Made by a program: the position numbers and the translations under genes
NCBI GenBank assembly: GCA_943323705.2
Contig: CALPIT020000112.1
Span: forward strand, 1 to 8,110
DNA: 8,110 nucleotides
Reading direction: 5' to 3'
Origin: Streptomyces griseus
Lineage (GTDB): Bacteria > Bacteroidota > Bacteroidia > Chitinophagales > Chitinophagaceae
Shown here: positions 1 to 5,771 of the stretch, in pieces
Layout of the letters: every line of letters starts with the position of its first letter
How positions within the stretch are numbered: the stretch's first letter is position 1
Notes under the pieces: model-generated
What the model saw: only the letters and a program-made list of their open reading frames with translations
Database searches by the model: none
What the model was told of the DNA's origin: nothing

Positions 1-99
1 CATGTAGAAAGATTGATGCGCGACGCCAAGATTACCCAGATTTACGAAGGAACGAGTGAAGTGCAAAGGATTGTGATTAGTAGGACGATTCTTAAGTAG
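1..99 (+). CDS. Acyl-CoA dehydrogenase, C-terminal end (partial)
   Basis: The window opens inside a gene in frame 1. Its last 32 residues end AKITQIYEGTSEVQRIVISR plus TILK and a TAG stop at 97-99. This is the conserved C-terminal helix of FAD-dependent acyl-CoA dehydrogenases, which oxidise acyl-CoA thioesters to the trans-2-enoyl-CoA in fatty acid or branched-chain degradation. The glutamate of the YEGT motif (fragment residue 16) is at the position of the catalytic base in medium- and short-chain family members. Substrate specificity cannot be judged because the flavin-binding and N-terminal domains lie outside the window. The gene stops exactly where a G-rich repeat array begins. Confidence 0.9.
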   Translation, partial: HVERLMRDAKITQIYEGTSEVQRIVISRTILK

Positions 100-150
100 G
101 GAATTGGGAATCAGGAATTGGGAATTGGGAATGAGGAATTGGGAATGAGG
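99..150. repeat. G-rich short tandem repeat (GGGAATT / GGGAATGA units)
   Basis: Directly after the acyl-CoA dehydrogenase stop the plus strand reads as seven to eight imperfect 6-8 base units: GGGAATT, GGGAATCA, GGAATT, GGGAATT, GGGAATGA, GGAATT, GGGAATGA, GG. The first G of the array is the last base of the TAG stop codon. There are five GGG runs (99, 106, 120, 127 and 141) and three further GG runs, all on the same strand. No reading frame or known element explains it. The larger period is about 21 bases (GGAATTGGGAAT recurs at 100, 114-121 and 135). No other copy occurs in the window. Confidence 0.85.
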
Positions 151-190
151 TATTGAATTTATGTTTGAAATTTCATTTGTGGTATTGAAT
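149..190. repeat. Direct repeat GGTATTGAAT, two copies
   Basis: The ten bases GGTATTGAAT occur at 149-158 and again at 181-190, 32 bases apart start to start. They join the G-rich array on the left to the TTTTACAT repeats on the right. Function is unknown. In so short an AT-rich gap a perfect 10-mer pair suggests local duplication rather than chance, but this is not proven. Confidence 0.6.
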
Positions 191-195
191 CCCAC

Positions 196-232
196 TTTTA
201 CATTTTACATTGGATATTTTACATTTTACATT
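196..232. repeat. TTTTACAT repeat pair upstream of the YggS-type gene
   Basis: The 16-mer TTTTACATTTTACATT is present at 196-211 and again at 217-232. Each copy is itself two TTTTACAT units, so there are four 8-base units in two pairs with a 21-base period. The array ends six bases before the ATG of the YggS-type gene, so it forms or adjoins that gene's leader. The 21-base period is close to two helical turns and to the period of the G-rich array. This may be a protein-binding repeat or simply slippage-generated filler; the sequence alone cannot decide. Confidence 0.8.
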
Positions 233-237
233 CCTAT

Positions 238-918
238 ATGCCTTTTAACACAGAAAAATACAATTCCCTTAAAAAATCTATCCCTTCGGTAATTACCATC
301 ATCGCTGTTTCTAAAACAAAACCTATTGAAGATCTTCGGGAAGCTTATGAAATTGGTGTTAGGGATTTCGGAGAGAATTATGTGCAGGAATTGGTTGAAA
401 AACATGAGAAATTACCCAAAGACATTCGTTGGCATTTTATCGGTCATCTGCAATCCAACAAAGTAAAATACATCGCTCCTTTTGTGCATCTCATTCATGG
501 TGTAGACAGTGAAAAATTGTTACTCGAAATCAACAAGCAAGGAAAAAAAATCAACCGAAAAATCAATTGTCTATTACAGATTTACATTGCTAAAGAGGAA
601 ACCAAATTCGGTATGGATGAAGTAGAACTCCAACATGTAATAGCTATTTTACCCGAACTTGAATTCGTCAACATTTGCGGCCTCATGGGCATGGCCAGTT
701 TTACTGATAATGAACAAATCATAACATCCGAATTCAACTATCTCAATAAACTTTTAAAAACAACAAACAACAAACGACATACCATAAACAACGAACCCCA
801 AACATTGAGTATGGGCATGAGTGCCGACTACAAAATCGCCATCGAATGTGGCAGCACGATGATTCGCATTGGCAGCATGTTGTTTGGCGAAAGAAACAAA
901 AGCAGTCAGACCAAGTAA
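238..918 (+). CDS. YggS/PROSC family pyridoxal 5'-phosphate homeostasis protein
   Basis: This 226-residue protein belongs to the YggS/PLPBP (COG0325) family of single-domain, TIM-barrel PLP-binding proteins without known enzymatic activity. The family buffers PLP and affects amino-acid and vitamin B6 balance in the cytoplasm. The motif AVSKTKP (23-29) contains the PLP-binding lysine, K26, aligned with K36 of the E. coli protein. Other family blocks are FGENYVQEL (44-52), WHFIGHLQSNK (65-75), the conserved Q114 region, LSMGMSADY (190-198) and the phosphate-binding GSTMIRIG (205-212). The N-terminus is about ten residues shorter than in E. coli, which is common. ATG 238 is the only sensible start; it follows an A/T-rich leader without a Shine-Dalgarno sequence. 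Residues 175-187 are a low-complexity T/N-rich stretch just before the LSMGMS loop. The gene sits alone between repeats and a TonB-like gene, with no proC or sepF neighbour. Confidence 0.95.
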   Translation: MPFNTEKYNSLKKSIPSVITIIAVSKTKPIEDLREAYEIGVRDFGENYVQELVEKHEKLPKDIRWHFIGHLQSNKVKYIAPFVHLIHGVDSEKLLLEINKQGKKINRKINCLLQIYIAKEETKFGMDEVELQHVIAILPELEFVNICGLMGMASFTDNEQIITSEFNYLNKLLKTTNNKRHTINNEPQTLSMGMSADYKIAIECGSTMIRIGSMLFGERNKSSQTK

Positions 919-951
919 ATCCTTAATTTTGTTAAAATTTCAAAAGTTGTA

Positions 952-981
952 TTGATATATTCAATGAATGTATTTATTTGC
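952..981 (+). promoter_or_regulatory. Possible promoter of the TonB-like gene
   Basis: TTG at 952-954, 18 bases, then TTTATTTGC at 973-981. The second element differs from the Bacteroidota -7 consensus TAnnTTTG at one position. Transcription would start near 986-988, giving a leader of about 30 bases to ATG 1016 and placing ATG 968 outside the transcript. An alternative -7 match, TAATTTTG, lies at 924-931 without a -33 element. This is motif reading only. Confidence 0.3.
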
Positions 982-1015
982 TCTTGAAATTTCTTTCAGC
1001 ATTAATCATTTATCC

Positions 1016-1816
1016 ATGACACTACTCTTTTCAACAGAAGAAAATAAGAAAGCGGCAATTTACACCGCTACCATCTGTGGCGTGCTGTTGTTGCTTTTTA
1101 TATTTATCAGATGGTCTGTGTTACCGCCTACAGCTCCCGTAATTGAAGATCAGATTGAAATCAATCTTGGAAATGAAGAAGAAGGTTTTGGTGAAGAACA
1201 GCCTTTGGTAAAAGGTACTCCATCAAATACAAAAGAAGAAAACAATACACCTACTCCACCCGATCCATCAGCAAACGACAACATCGCCCCTCCAGATAAT
1301 AATGATGCAGATGCAGCTCCTATTGTAAAAAACGAAAAACCGAAAAACAACCCAACTCCCGAAAAGCCTAAAGTAGTACAACCTGAAAAAACGACTACTC
1401 CTCAAAAGCCTAAATTCACCATGAATGCCAATACTTCTTCAAGTAACAATGGCAATAACAACGATGAAGACAATTCCTTTACTTCACAAGGAAAAACTCC
1501 AGGTAAAACCGGAGATGCAGGTTCGGCTGGCGGTAGTAAAAATGGCGGATCAACTGGCGGACCGAAAGTTACCAAAGGCAATAGGAAAATTGTAAAGCAT
1601 TATAAATTCGAAGGCGAACTCAATAAAGCCACTATCTACGCGATCATAAAAGTATCTGCATCCGGACAAGGTAAATTTGTTGGTTTTGATAAAGGCAGCA
1701 CCAGCAGAAGTCAGGCTTATGCCAATGCAGTTAGCAATTATCTTGGAAATATACAATTTGACGCTTCTGATAGTGAATCTAATGTGACAGTACAATTTGT
1801 TTTTGATGTGAATTAA
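1016..1816 (+). CDS. TonB-like single-span membrane protein (putative energy transducer)
   Basis: The 266-residue product has TonB architecture. A short cytoplasmic N-terminus (1-12, TEENKK) precedes one transmembrane helix at about 13-31 (ICGVLLLLFIFI). A long Pro/Asn/Lys/Gly-rich linker (about 35-190) would span the periplasm. A C-terminal domain (about 190-266) has an alpha/beta pattern ending NVTVQFVFDVN, like the TonB C-terminal fold. TonB proteins couple the proton-motive force, through ExbB/ExbD, to outer-membrane transporters. The usual YP motif and a clear G-x-V-x-V start of the domain are missing, and exbB/exbD are not in the window, so the energy-transducing role is inferred. An in-frame ATG at 968 would add 16 residues (MYLFALEISFSINHLS). 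I prefer ATG 1016 because it gives the short charged cytoplasmic tail usual for this group and fits the promoter-like motif at 952-981. folC follows after 38 bp. Confidence 0.65.
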   Translation: MTLLFSTEENKKAAIYTATICGVLLLLFIFIRWSVLPPTAPVIEDQIEINLGNEEEGFGEEQPLVKGTPSNTKEENNTPTPPDPSANDNIAPPDNNDADAAPIVKNEKPKNNPTPEKPKVVQPEKTTTPQKPKFTMNANTSSSNNGNNNDEDNSFTSQGKTPGKTGDAGSAGGSKNGGSTGGPKVTKGNRKIVKHYKFEGELNKATIYAIIKVSASGQGKFVGFDKGSTSRSQAYANAVSNYLGNIQFDASDSESNVTVQFVFDVN

Positions 1817-1854
1817 AAATTTACTTCCTAAGAAATTGTATTTATTTTTATGCA

Positions 1855-3144
1855 ATGACTTACGAAGAAGCTTTATCCTATCTATACTCCCAACTGCCTA
1901 TGTTTTCTAGAATAGGTGCAGCTGCTTACAAAGTAGACATACACAATACTGTTGCACTTTGTGAAGCATTAGGCAATCCACAAACCAAATTCAAATCCAT
2001 ACATATAGCCGGCACTAACGGTAAAGGAAGTACGAGCCACATGCTGGCGGCGATGTTACAACAACAGGGATATAAAACAGGATTATACACCTCTCCACAC
2101 ATCAAAGAATTTGGCGAAAGAATACGCATCAATGGAAATATGATTGACAATAATTTTGTTGTTTCATTTACTGAAAAAACAAAAAGCATTTGTCAGGATA
2201 TACAGCCTTCTTTCTTCGAACTTACGGTGGCCATGGCTTTTGAATATTTCGCTTTACATGAAGTTGATATTGCGGTCATTGAAACCGGACTCGGTGGTAG
2301 GCTCGACAGTACCAACATCATCAATCCTATCCTATCCGTCATCACCAATATTGGTTATGATCACATGAACTTGTTAGGCAATACGCTAGAATCCATTTCA
2401 TTTGAAAAAGCAGGTATTATTAAAACCAATACGCCCGTTGTCATTGGAGAATATTTGCAAGAAACAAAACCTGTTTTTGAAAAGAAAGCACATGAAATGA
2501 ACGCGCCAATTTTTTATGCATCAGAAATTTACGAAACCACACTTCTAGAAAACAGTCATCAATTTCTAAAGTGTAAAGTCACAGATAAATCAAATCAACA
2601 TTCTGAAATTTTCACACTCGACCTCAATGGTAACTATCAATTAAAAAACCTAAGAACAGTTTTAGCAGCAGAAAAAATTGTAGCAACGCTTGGTTTTGAA
2701 ATCGATGAGCCCAATGAAAAGCTCGCATTAGCAAACGTAAAAACCATTACCGGCCTGAAAGGCAGATGGGATGTAGTTTCTGAAGCTCCTTTATGCATTC
2801 ATGATGTGGCACATAATAAAGATGGTATCAGCGCATTGTTACATCAATTAGAAGAAAATCACCCTGAGTCAAATTATCATTTTGTAATTGGCTTTGTGAA
2901 TGACAAAGACATTTCATCTGTTCTTGAATTATTACCAAAAGAAGCAAATTATTATTTTACCAATGCTCATATCCCACGTGCGCTTCCTCATGCGGAACTT
3001 AAAGGTTTGGCAAATGAAAAAAACTTAGTTGGAGAAAGTTATGATGATGTGAACGATGCCATTACTGCCGCAAAAAAAATGGCGAATGAAAATGATGTAA
3101 TAATCGTGTGTGGAAGTTTCTTTATTTTGGCAGAAGTAAATTAA
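1855..3144 (+). CDS. folC: Bifunctional folylpolyglutamate synthase / dihydrofolate synthase
   Basis: This cytoplasmic Mur-ligase-family enzyme uses ATP to add glutamate to dihydropteroate and then to reduced folates, which keeps folates in the cell. Length (429 residues) is normal. Visible motifs are the P-loop GTNGKGS (53-59), LYTSPHIKEFGERIRING (77-94), the Mg/ATP block ETGLGGRLDSTN (143-154), SVITNIGYDHMNLLG (161-175) with H170, and FEKAGIIK (183-190) with K185 at the carbamylated-lysine position. The C-terminal domain carries LKGRWDVV and HDVAHNKDG, a variant of the family's DGAHNP motif. ATG 1855 starts 38 bp after the TonB-like gene; TTTATTTTTATGC just upstream could be a degenerate -7 box, so read-through or its own promoter are both possible. 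The stop TAA (3142-3144) overlaps the stop of the convergent NUDIX gene. Confidence 0.95.
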   Translation: MTYEEALSYLYSQLPMFSRIGAAAYKVDIHNTVALCEALGNPQTKFKSIHIAGTNGKGSTSHMLAAMLQQQGYKTGLYTSPHIKEFGERIRINGNMIDNNFVVSFTEKTKSICQDIQPSFFELTVAMAFEYFALHEVDIAVIETGLGGRLDSTNIINPILSVITNIGYDHMNLLGNTLESISFEKAGIIKTNTPVVIGEYLQETKPVFEKKAHEMNAPIFYASEIYETTLLENSHQFLKCKVTDKSNQHSEIFTLDLNGNYQLKNLRTVLAAEKIVATLGFEIDEPNEKLALANVKTITGLKGRWDVVSEAPLCIHDVAHNKDGISALLHQLEENHPESNYHFVIGFVNDKDISSVLELLPKEANYYFTNAHIPRALPHAELKGLANEKNLVGESYDDVNDAITAAKKMANENDVIIVCGSFFILAEVN

Positions 3145-3153
3145 ATGCCCAAA
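3126..3153. terminator. Weak hairpin over the convergent stop codons
   Basis: TTTGGCA (3126-3132) can pair with TGCCCAAA (3146-3153), giving a 7-bp stem with one bulged C and a 13-base loop that contains the shared TTAA. On the plus strand the stem is followed by a T-rich run (TTTAATTTTT, 3157-3166). On the minus strand the sequence after the stem is A-rich, so it would work less well in that direction. The stem is short for an intrinsic terminator, and both arms lie in coding sequence (end of folC, end of the NUDIX gene). Confidence 0.25.
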
Positions 3154-3686
3154 GACTTTAATTTTTCAAATCCATAAAACAAACAAAGCGCATGCATGCT
3201 TTGGATGAATTCGCTGTTGGATAACATTTGTTTGACTTCGTCGATTGGCTTTAGCATGATATCAATTTCTTCGTTGGCATCTAGTTCCTGAGCTTTCACT
3301 TTTCTTCCACCTGTTGCTAAAAATAGTTTGGTGAAATTGTTCAACACACCAGGATTTGCTGCTGTGGTTCCCAAATAATAAACTTCTTCAAATGCATATC
3401 CTGTTTCTTCAAGCAATTCACGTTTGATAGCATCTTCAGGATTTTCATTGGCATCAATAAATCCTCCGGGCAATTCTATTGAATATTGCTGCACAGGATG
3501 ACGATATTGTTTCACCAATAAAATTTGATTGTCTGCTGTAACGGCCATGGCTGTGGCGCTTTCAGGTAATTCCACCACAAAATAAGGATCTACAATTTTA
3601 CCGGAAGGCAATTGATAGGCATCCTGACGCGCAGTGAAATACTGGTGCTTATTGAGATACGCTGATGAAATGATTTTTACATCCAT
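3141..3686 (-). CDS. NUDIX hydrolase, ADP-ribose pyrophosphatase-like
   Basis: The 181-residue protein carries a complete Nudix box, G-x5-E-x7-REUxEExGU, at 75-97: G75, E81, then RELLEETGY (89-97). The glutamates bind the Mg2+ ions that activate water to split nucleoside diphosphate-linked compounds. ELPGG (71-75) before the box and AANPG (109-113) after it are usual in the ADP-ribose/nucleotide-sugar pyrophosphatase branch, so ADP-ribose or a similar nucleotide sugar is the likely substrate; the sequence does not fix it. VKQYRHPVQQ (58-67) is also typical of that branch. It is the last gene of the minus-strand block, nine bp after the DinB/YfiT-like gene, and shares its stop bases with folC. 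The start ATG (3686-3684) has a T-rich leader and no Shine-Dalgarno sequence. Confidence 0.9.
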   Translation of the reverse strand: MDVKIISSAYLNKHQYFTARQDAYQLPSGKIVDPYFVVELPESATAMAVTADNQILLVKQYRHPVQQYSIELPGGFIDANENPEDAIKRELLEETGYAFEEVYYLGTTAANPGVLNNFTKLFLATGGRKVKAQELDANEEIDIMLKPIDEVKQMLSNSEFIQSMHALCLFYGFEKLKSLGI

Positions 3687-3695
3687 AAAAAAATA

Positions 3696-4220
3696 TTACC
3701 AGCTCATGCGGTCTTTTAATGCCTGTACTTGAGCGATATGATGTTTACCATGCCATGCATATAAACCGAGGATAAACCAAAGAGACATTTGTCTTTTGTA
3801 TTCTGGATGCATCACGGTTCTTTCAAAATCTTTTTCATTCAGATTGATGAAGAACTCATGCCATCTCAAATGTAATGCATGCAATAAAGTAATCGATACA
3901 TTGATAGGAACATTAACAGCATCAGGAGTATTTACCCAAGTATTTTGGTCGTAAGGTTTGATGATAGGATTGTCTTCTGTCAAAGCCAATTTGCAACGAA
4001 TGAAAGCATTCATATGACTATCCGCCAAATGATGCACTACTTGTTTTACAGTCCAACTACCCTCTCTATAAGGCGTATCCAGTTGAAAGGCGTCGAGATT
4101 GGAAACAGTAAGCTCAAGCGATTGAGTCATAAAACGAATATCGAGCAACCTGTCTCGTAATTCTTGTTCGGAGTAAGGTTGCTCAATAAACTTCCCTATG
4201 GGATAAATAATTGGATCCAT
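3696..4220 (-). CDS. DinB/YfiT-like metal-dependent protein (putative bacillithiol transferase family)
   Basis: The 174-residue product is a four-helix DinB-superfamily protein closest in pattern to Bacillus YfiT/BstA. Family signatures are the opening YPIGKF (6-11), WTVKQVVHHLADSHMN (56-71) and the C-terminal YAWHGKHHIAQVQAL (154-168). The expected metal-binding histidines are H64, H157 and H161. Their spacing matches the three ligands of the B. subtilis protein with a constant offset of three residues. BstA-type enzymes join bacillithiol to electrophiles; many relatives are annotated only as putative metal-dependent hydrolases, so the thiol is inferred. The ATG overlaps the stop of the upstream FKBP gene by one base (TAATG), which suggests translational coupling. 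The NUDIX gene follows after nine bp. A detoxification or metabolite-repair role would fit that neighbour but is not shown. Confidence 0.8.
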   Translation of the reverse strand: MDPIIYPIGKFIEQPYSEQELRDRLLDIRFMTQSLELTVSNLDAFQLDTPYREGSWTVKQVVHHLADSHMNAFIRCKLALTEDNPIIKPYDQNTWVNTPDAVNVPINVSITLLHALHLRWHEFFINLNEKDFERTVMHPEYKRQMSLWFILGLYAWHGKHHIAQVQALKDRMSW

Positions 4221-4948
4221 TATTTTGTAACTGCAGGTTTGATGTCTCTTAAAGTAATTTCAAAAATCAATGCCGCGTTTGGAGGAATAGCACCACCAGC
4301 GCCTCTTTCACCATAACCCAATTCGCTAGGGATGTATACTTTCCAATGAGCACCTTTGGTCATCAATTGTAAAATTTCAGTCCAGCCTCTGATTACACCA
4401 CCTAAAGGAAATGTAGCAGGCTCTCCTCTTTTTACAGAGTTGTCAAATTCTTTTCCGTCGATTAAAGTTCCGATATAATCAACCACAACAGTATCAGCAG
4501 GAGTTGGTTTCATACCATTGTCTTCGCCTGCAGTAATGATTTCATATTGCAAACCATTAGGTAAAGAAATAACACCTGGTCTTGTTTTGTTGTTTTCTAA
4601 AAAACTCTGGCATTTTGCTTTTTCAACATCGCCTTTCTTTTTAGCGAACTCTTGTAATTTTTCCTGTAAAGTCATGTTGGCTTGTTCTTTGGTTAATAGA
4701 GTTGGCTTGTCGGTAAACACATCTTCAAATGCTTTGAACATGGCTTCTAAATTCAAACCTTTAATATCTTGATCTTTCATGTTTTCGCCAATGCTAATAC
4801 CAGCTGCATAGCTAAAACTGTCTATCCCGTTTTTCAATTCAAATTTTGCAGTTTCTACAGTTTTTTTATCCTGAGATTTTTTTCCTTGAGCAAATGACAC
4901 ATTTACTAGTAACCCACTTGCCAAGAAACATAAAAATAACTTCTTCAT
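4220..4948 (-). CDS. Exported FKBP-type peptidyl-prolyl cis-trans isomerase (FkpA/Mip-like)
   Basis: The 242-residue protein begins with a signal peptide (MKKLFLCFLASGLLVNVSFA, 1-20, likely cut before Q21), so it acts in the periplasm or on the cell surface. No lipobox is seen. Residues about 40-125 are a charged helical FKBP_N dimerisation region, including SFSYAAGISIGENMK (44-58). Residues about 130-238 form the FKBP domain that speeds proline isomerisation during protein folding. Active-site residues are visible: Y158, F168-D169 (GKEFDNS), V185-I186 and W189 (GGVIRGW), Y212 (GYGERGAGGAIPPN) and F229. The length and order match the FkpA/Mip group. The gene lies 44 bp downstream of the ABC ATPase and overlaps the next gene by one base, so it may be expressed with either. 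Its own promoter may lie at 4977-4985. Confidence 0.93.
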   Translation of the reverse strand: MKKLFLCFLASGLLVNVSFAQGKKSQDKKTVETAKFELKNGIDSFSYAAGISIGENMKDQDIKGLNLEAMFKAFEDVFTDKPTLLTKEQANMTLQEKLQEFAKKKGDVEKAKCQSFLENNKTRPGVISLPNGLQYEIITAGEDNGMKPTPADTVVVDYIGTLIDGKEFDNSVKRGEPATFPLGGVIRGWTEILQLMTKGAHWKVYIPSELGYGERGAGGAIPPNAALIFEITLRDIKPAVTK

Positions 4949-4976
4949 TATATTGATTTTTGTTTTAAAATATTTT

Positions 4977-4985
4977 GCAAATAAA
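4977..4985 (-). promoter_or_regulatory. Possible -7 element upstream of the FKBP gene
   Basis: Read on the minus strand this is TTTATTTGC, the same nine bases as the -7-like element before the TonB-like gene, and one mismatch from TAnnTTTG. The distance from the element to the ATG is 28 bases. No -33 TTG is seen at the right distance, so the call is weak. It could allow the FKBP gene to be expressed apart from fbp and the ABC gene. Confidence 0.25.
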
Positions 4986-4992
4986 CAGAACT

Positions 4993-5754
4993 TTATTCAT
5001 CTCTCATCTCTTTGCCAGTTAAATGTATGAAAACATCTTCCAGATTGGCAGCTTTTACTTGTTTGGGCCTTTCGAAACCACTTTCAACCAATTCATCAAT
5101 CATTTTATCTGGAGAATCGAGTTTGATAATGCGACCTTCATCCATAATGGCGATTCTGTCGCAGAGTTGTTCTGCCTCATCCATATAATGTGTAGTGATG
5201 ATTACCGTTGTACCATTATCTCTGATTTCACGGATCAAATCCCAAAGGTTTCTTCTGGCCTGAGGATCAAGTCCGGTGGTCGGTTCATCTAGGAAAATAA
5301 TTTTAGGATTGTTGATGAGCGTTGTTGCTATAGAAAACCGCTGTTTTTGTCCGCCACTCAGCTCTTTACTTTTATTTTTTGCTTTATCAACCAGATTTAC
5401 TTTTTTTAGTAAGGCCATTGGATCCACCTCTCTGTTATACAATCCGCCGAATAATTTTATCAATTCCACCAGATTCAATCCGGGATAGAAACCTGAAGTT
5501 TGCAATTGAACGCCAATCATTTTTTTAATAGACGATGGATCTTTATCCAGGTCGATTCCATCAACTATAATTTGACCTGATGTTTTCGAGCGTAAAGTTT
5601 CAATAATTTCAAGTGTTGTTGATTTACCGGCGCCATTCGGACCTAGCAAACCAAAAATCTCTCCTTCATATACGTCGAATGAAATAGATTTTACCGCTTT
5701 AAAATCGCCATAATTTTTTACGAGGTCAGTAACTGAAATTATCTTTTTGTTCAT
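4993..5754 (-). CDS. ABC transporter ATP-binding protein (ABC-2 exporter/drug type)
   Basis: The protein, 253 residues from the ATG, is a single nucleotide-binding domain that hydrolyses ATP at the inner membrane to power a partner permease. It shows Walker A GPNGAGKST (38-46), a Q-loop around Q83/Q85, signature LSGGQKQR (132-139), Walker B IIFLDEP (152-158), D-loop GLDP (161-164) and the switch histidine H189 (TTHYMDEAE). The tail NLEDVFIHLTGKEMRD (237-252) is typical of ATPases that pair with ABC-2 family permeases (CcmA/NatA/DrrA type). A TTG at 5769, five codons upstream and two bp after the fbp stop, could also start it. I prefer ATG 5754, 17 bp after fbp, because MNKKIISVTDLVKNYG is the usual family N-terminus. 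No permease gene is adjacent: fbp lies upstream and FKBP downstream. The substrate is unknown. Confidence 0.93.
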   Translation of the reverse strand: MNKKIISVTDLVKNYGDFKAVKSISFDVYEGEIFGLLGPNGAGKSTTLEIIETLRSKTSGQIIVDGIDLDKDPSSIKKMIGVQLQTSGFYPGLNLVELIKLFGGLYNREVDPMALLKKVNLVDKAKNKSKELSGGQKQRFSIATTLINNPKIIFLDEPTTGLDPQARRNLWDLIREIRDNGTTVIITTHYMDEAEQLCDRIAIMDEGRIIKLDSPDKMIDELVESGFERPKQVKAANLEDVFIHLTGKEMRDE

Positions 5755-5771
5755 TGTAGCTGAAGTCAATT

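Noticed and set aside
166..175. Palindrome TGAAATTTCA as an operator
   Set aside because: A single AT-rich 10-mer palindrome is expected by chance, and there is no second copy near a promoter.
99..232. Possible CRISPR array from regularly spaced repeats
   Set aside because: Repeat units are only 6-16 bases, with no unique spacers of constant length and no cas genes nearby.
968..1015. Longer N-terminus for the TonB-like protein
   Set aside because: It adds a hydrophobic stretch without charge before the usual tail and overlaps a promoter-like motif; kept only as an alternative start.
1150..1350. Minus-strand open frame opposite the Pro/Asn-rich linker
   Set aside because: It arises from the biased codons of the TonB-like linker; no family features and no leader.
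1550..1855. 101-codon minus-strand open frame across the end of the TonB-like gene
   Set aside because: Antisense to the conserved C-terminal domain, with no plausible promoter or homology features.
4967..4976. AAAATATTTT palindrome between FKBP and the ABC gene as a terminator
   Set aside because: No G/C pairs and no loop; too weak to be a terminator.
5755..5769. TTG start for the ABC ATPase
   Set aside because: The added residues MTSAT lie outside the family N-terminus, and an ATG follows five codons later.
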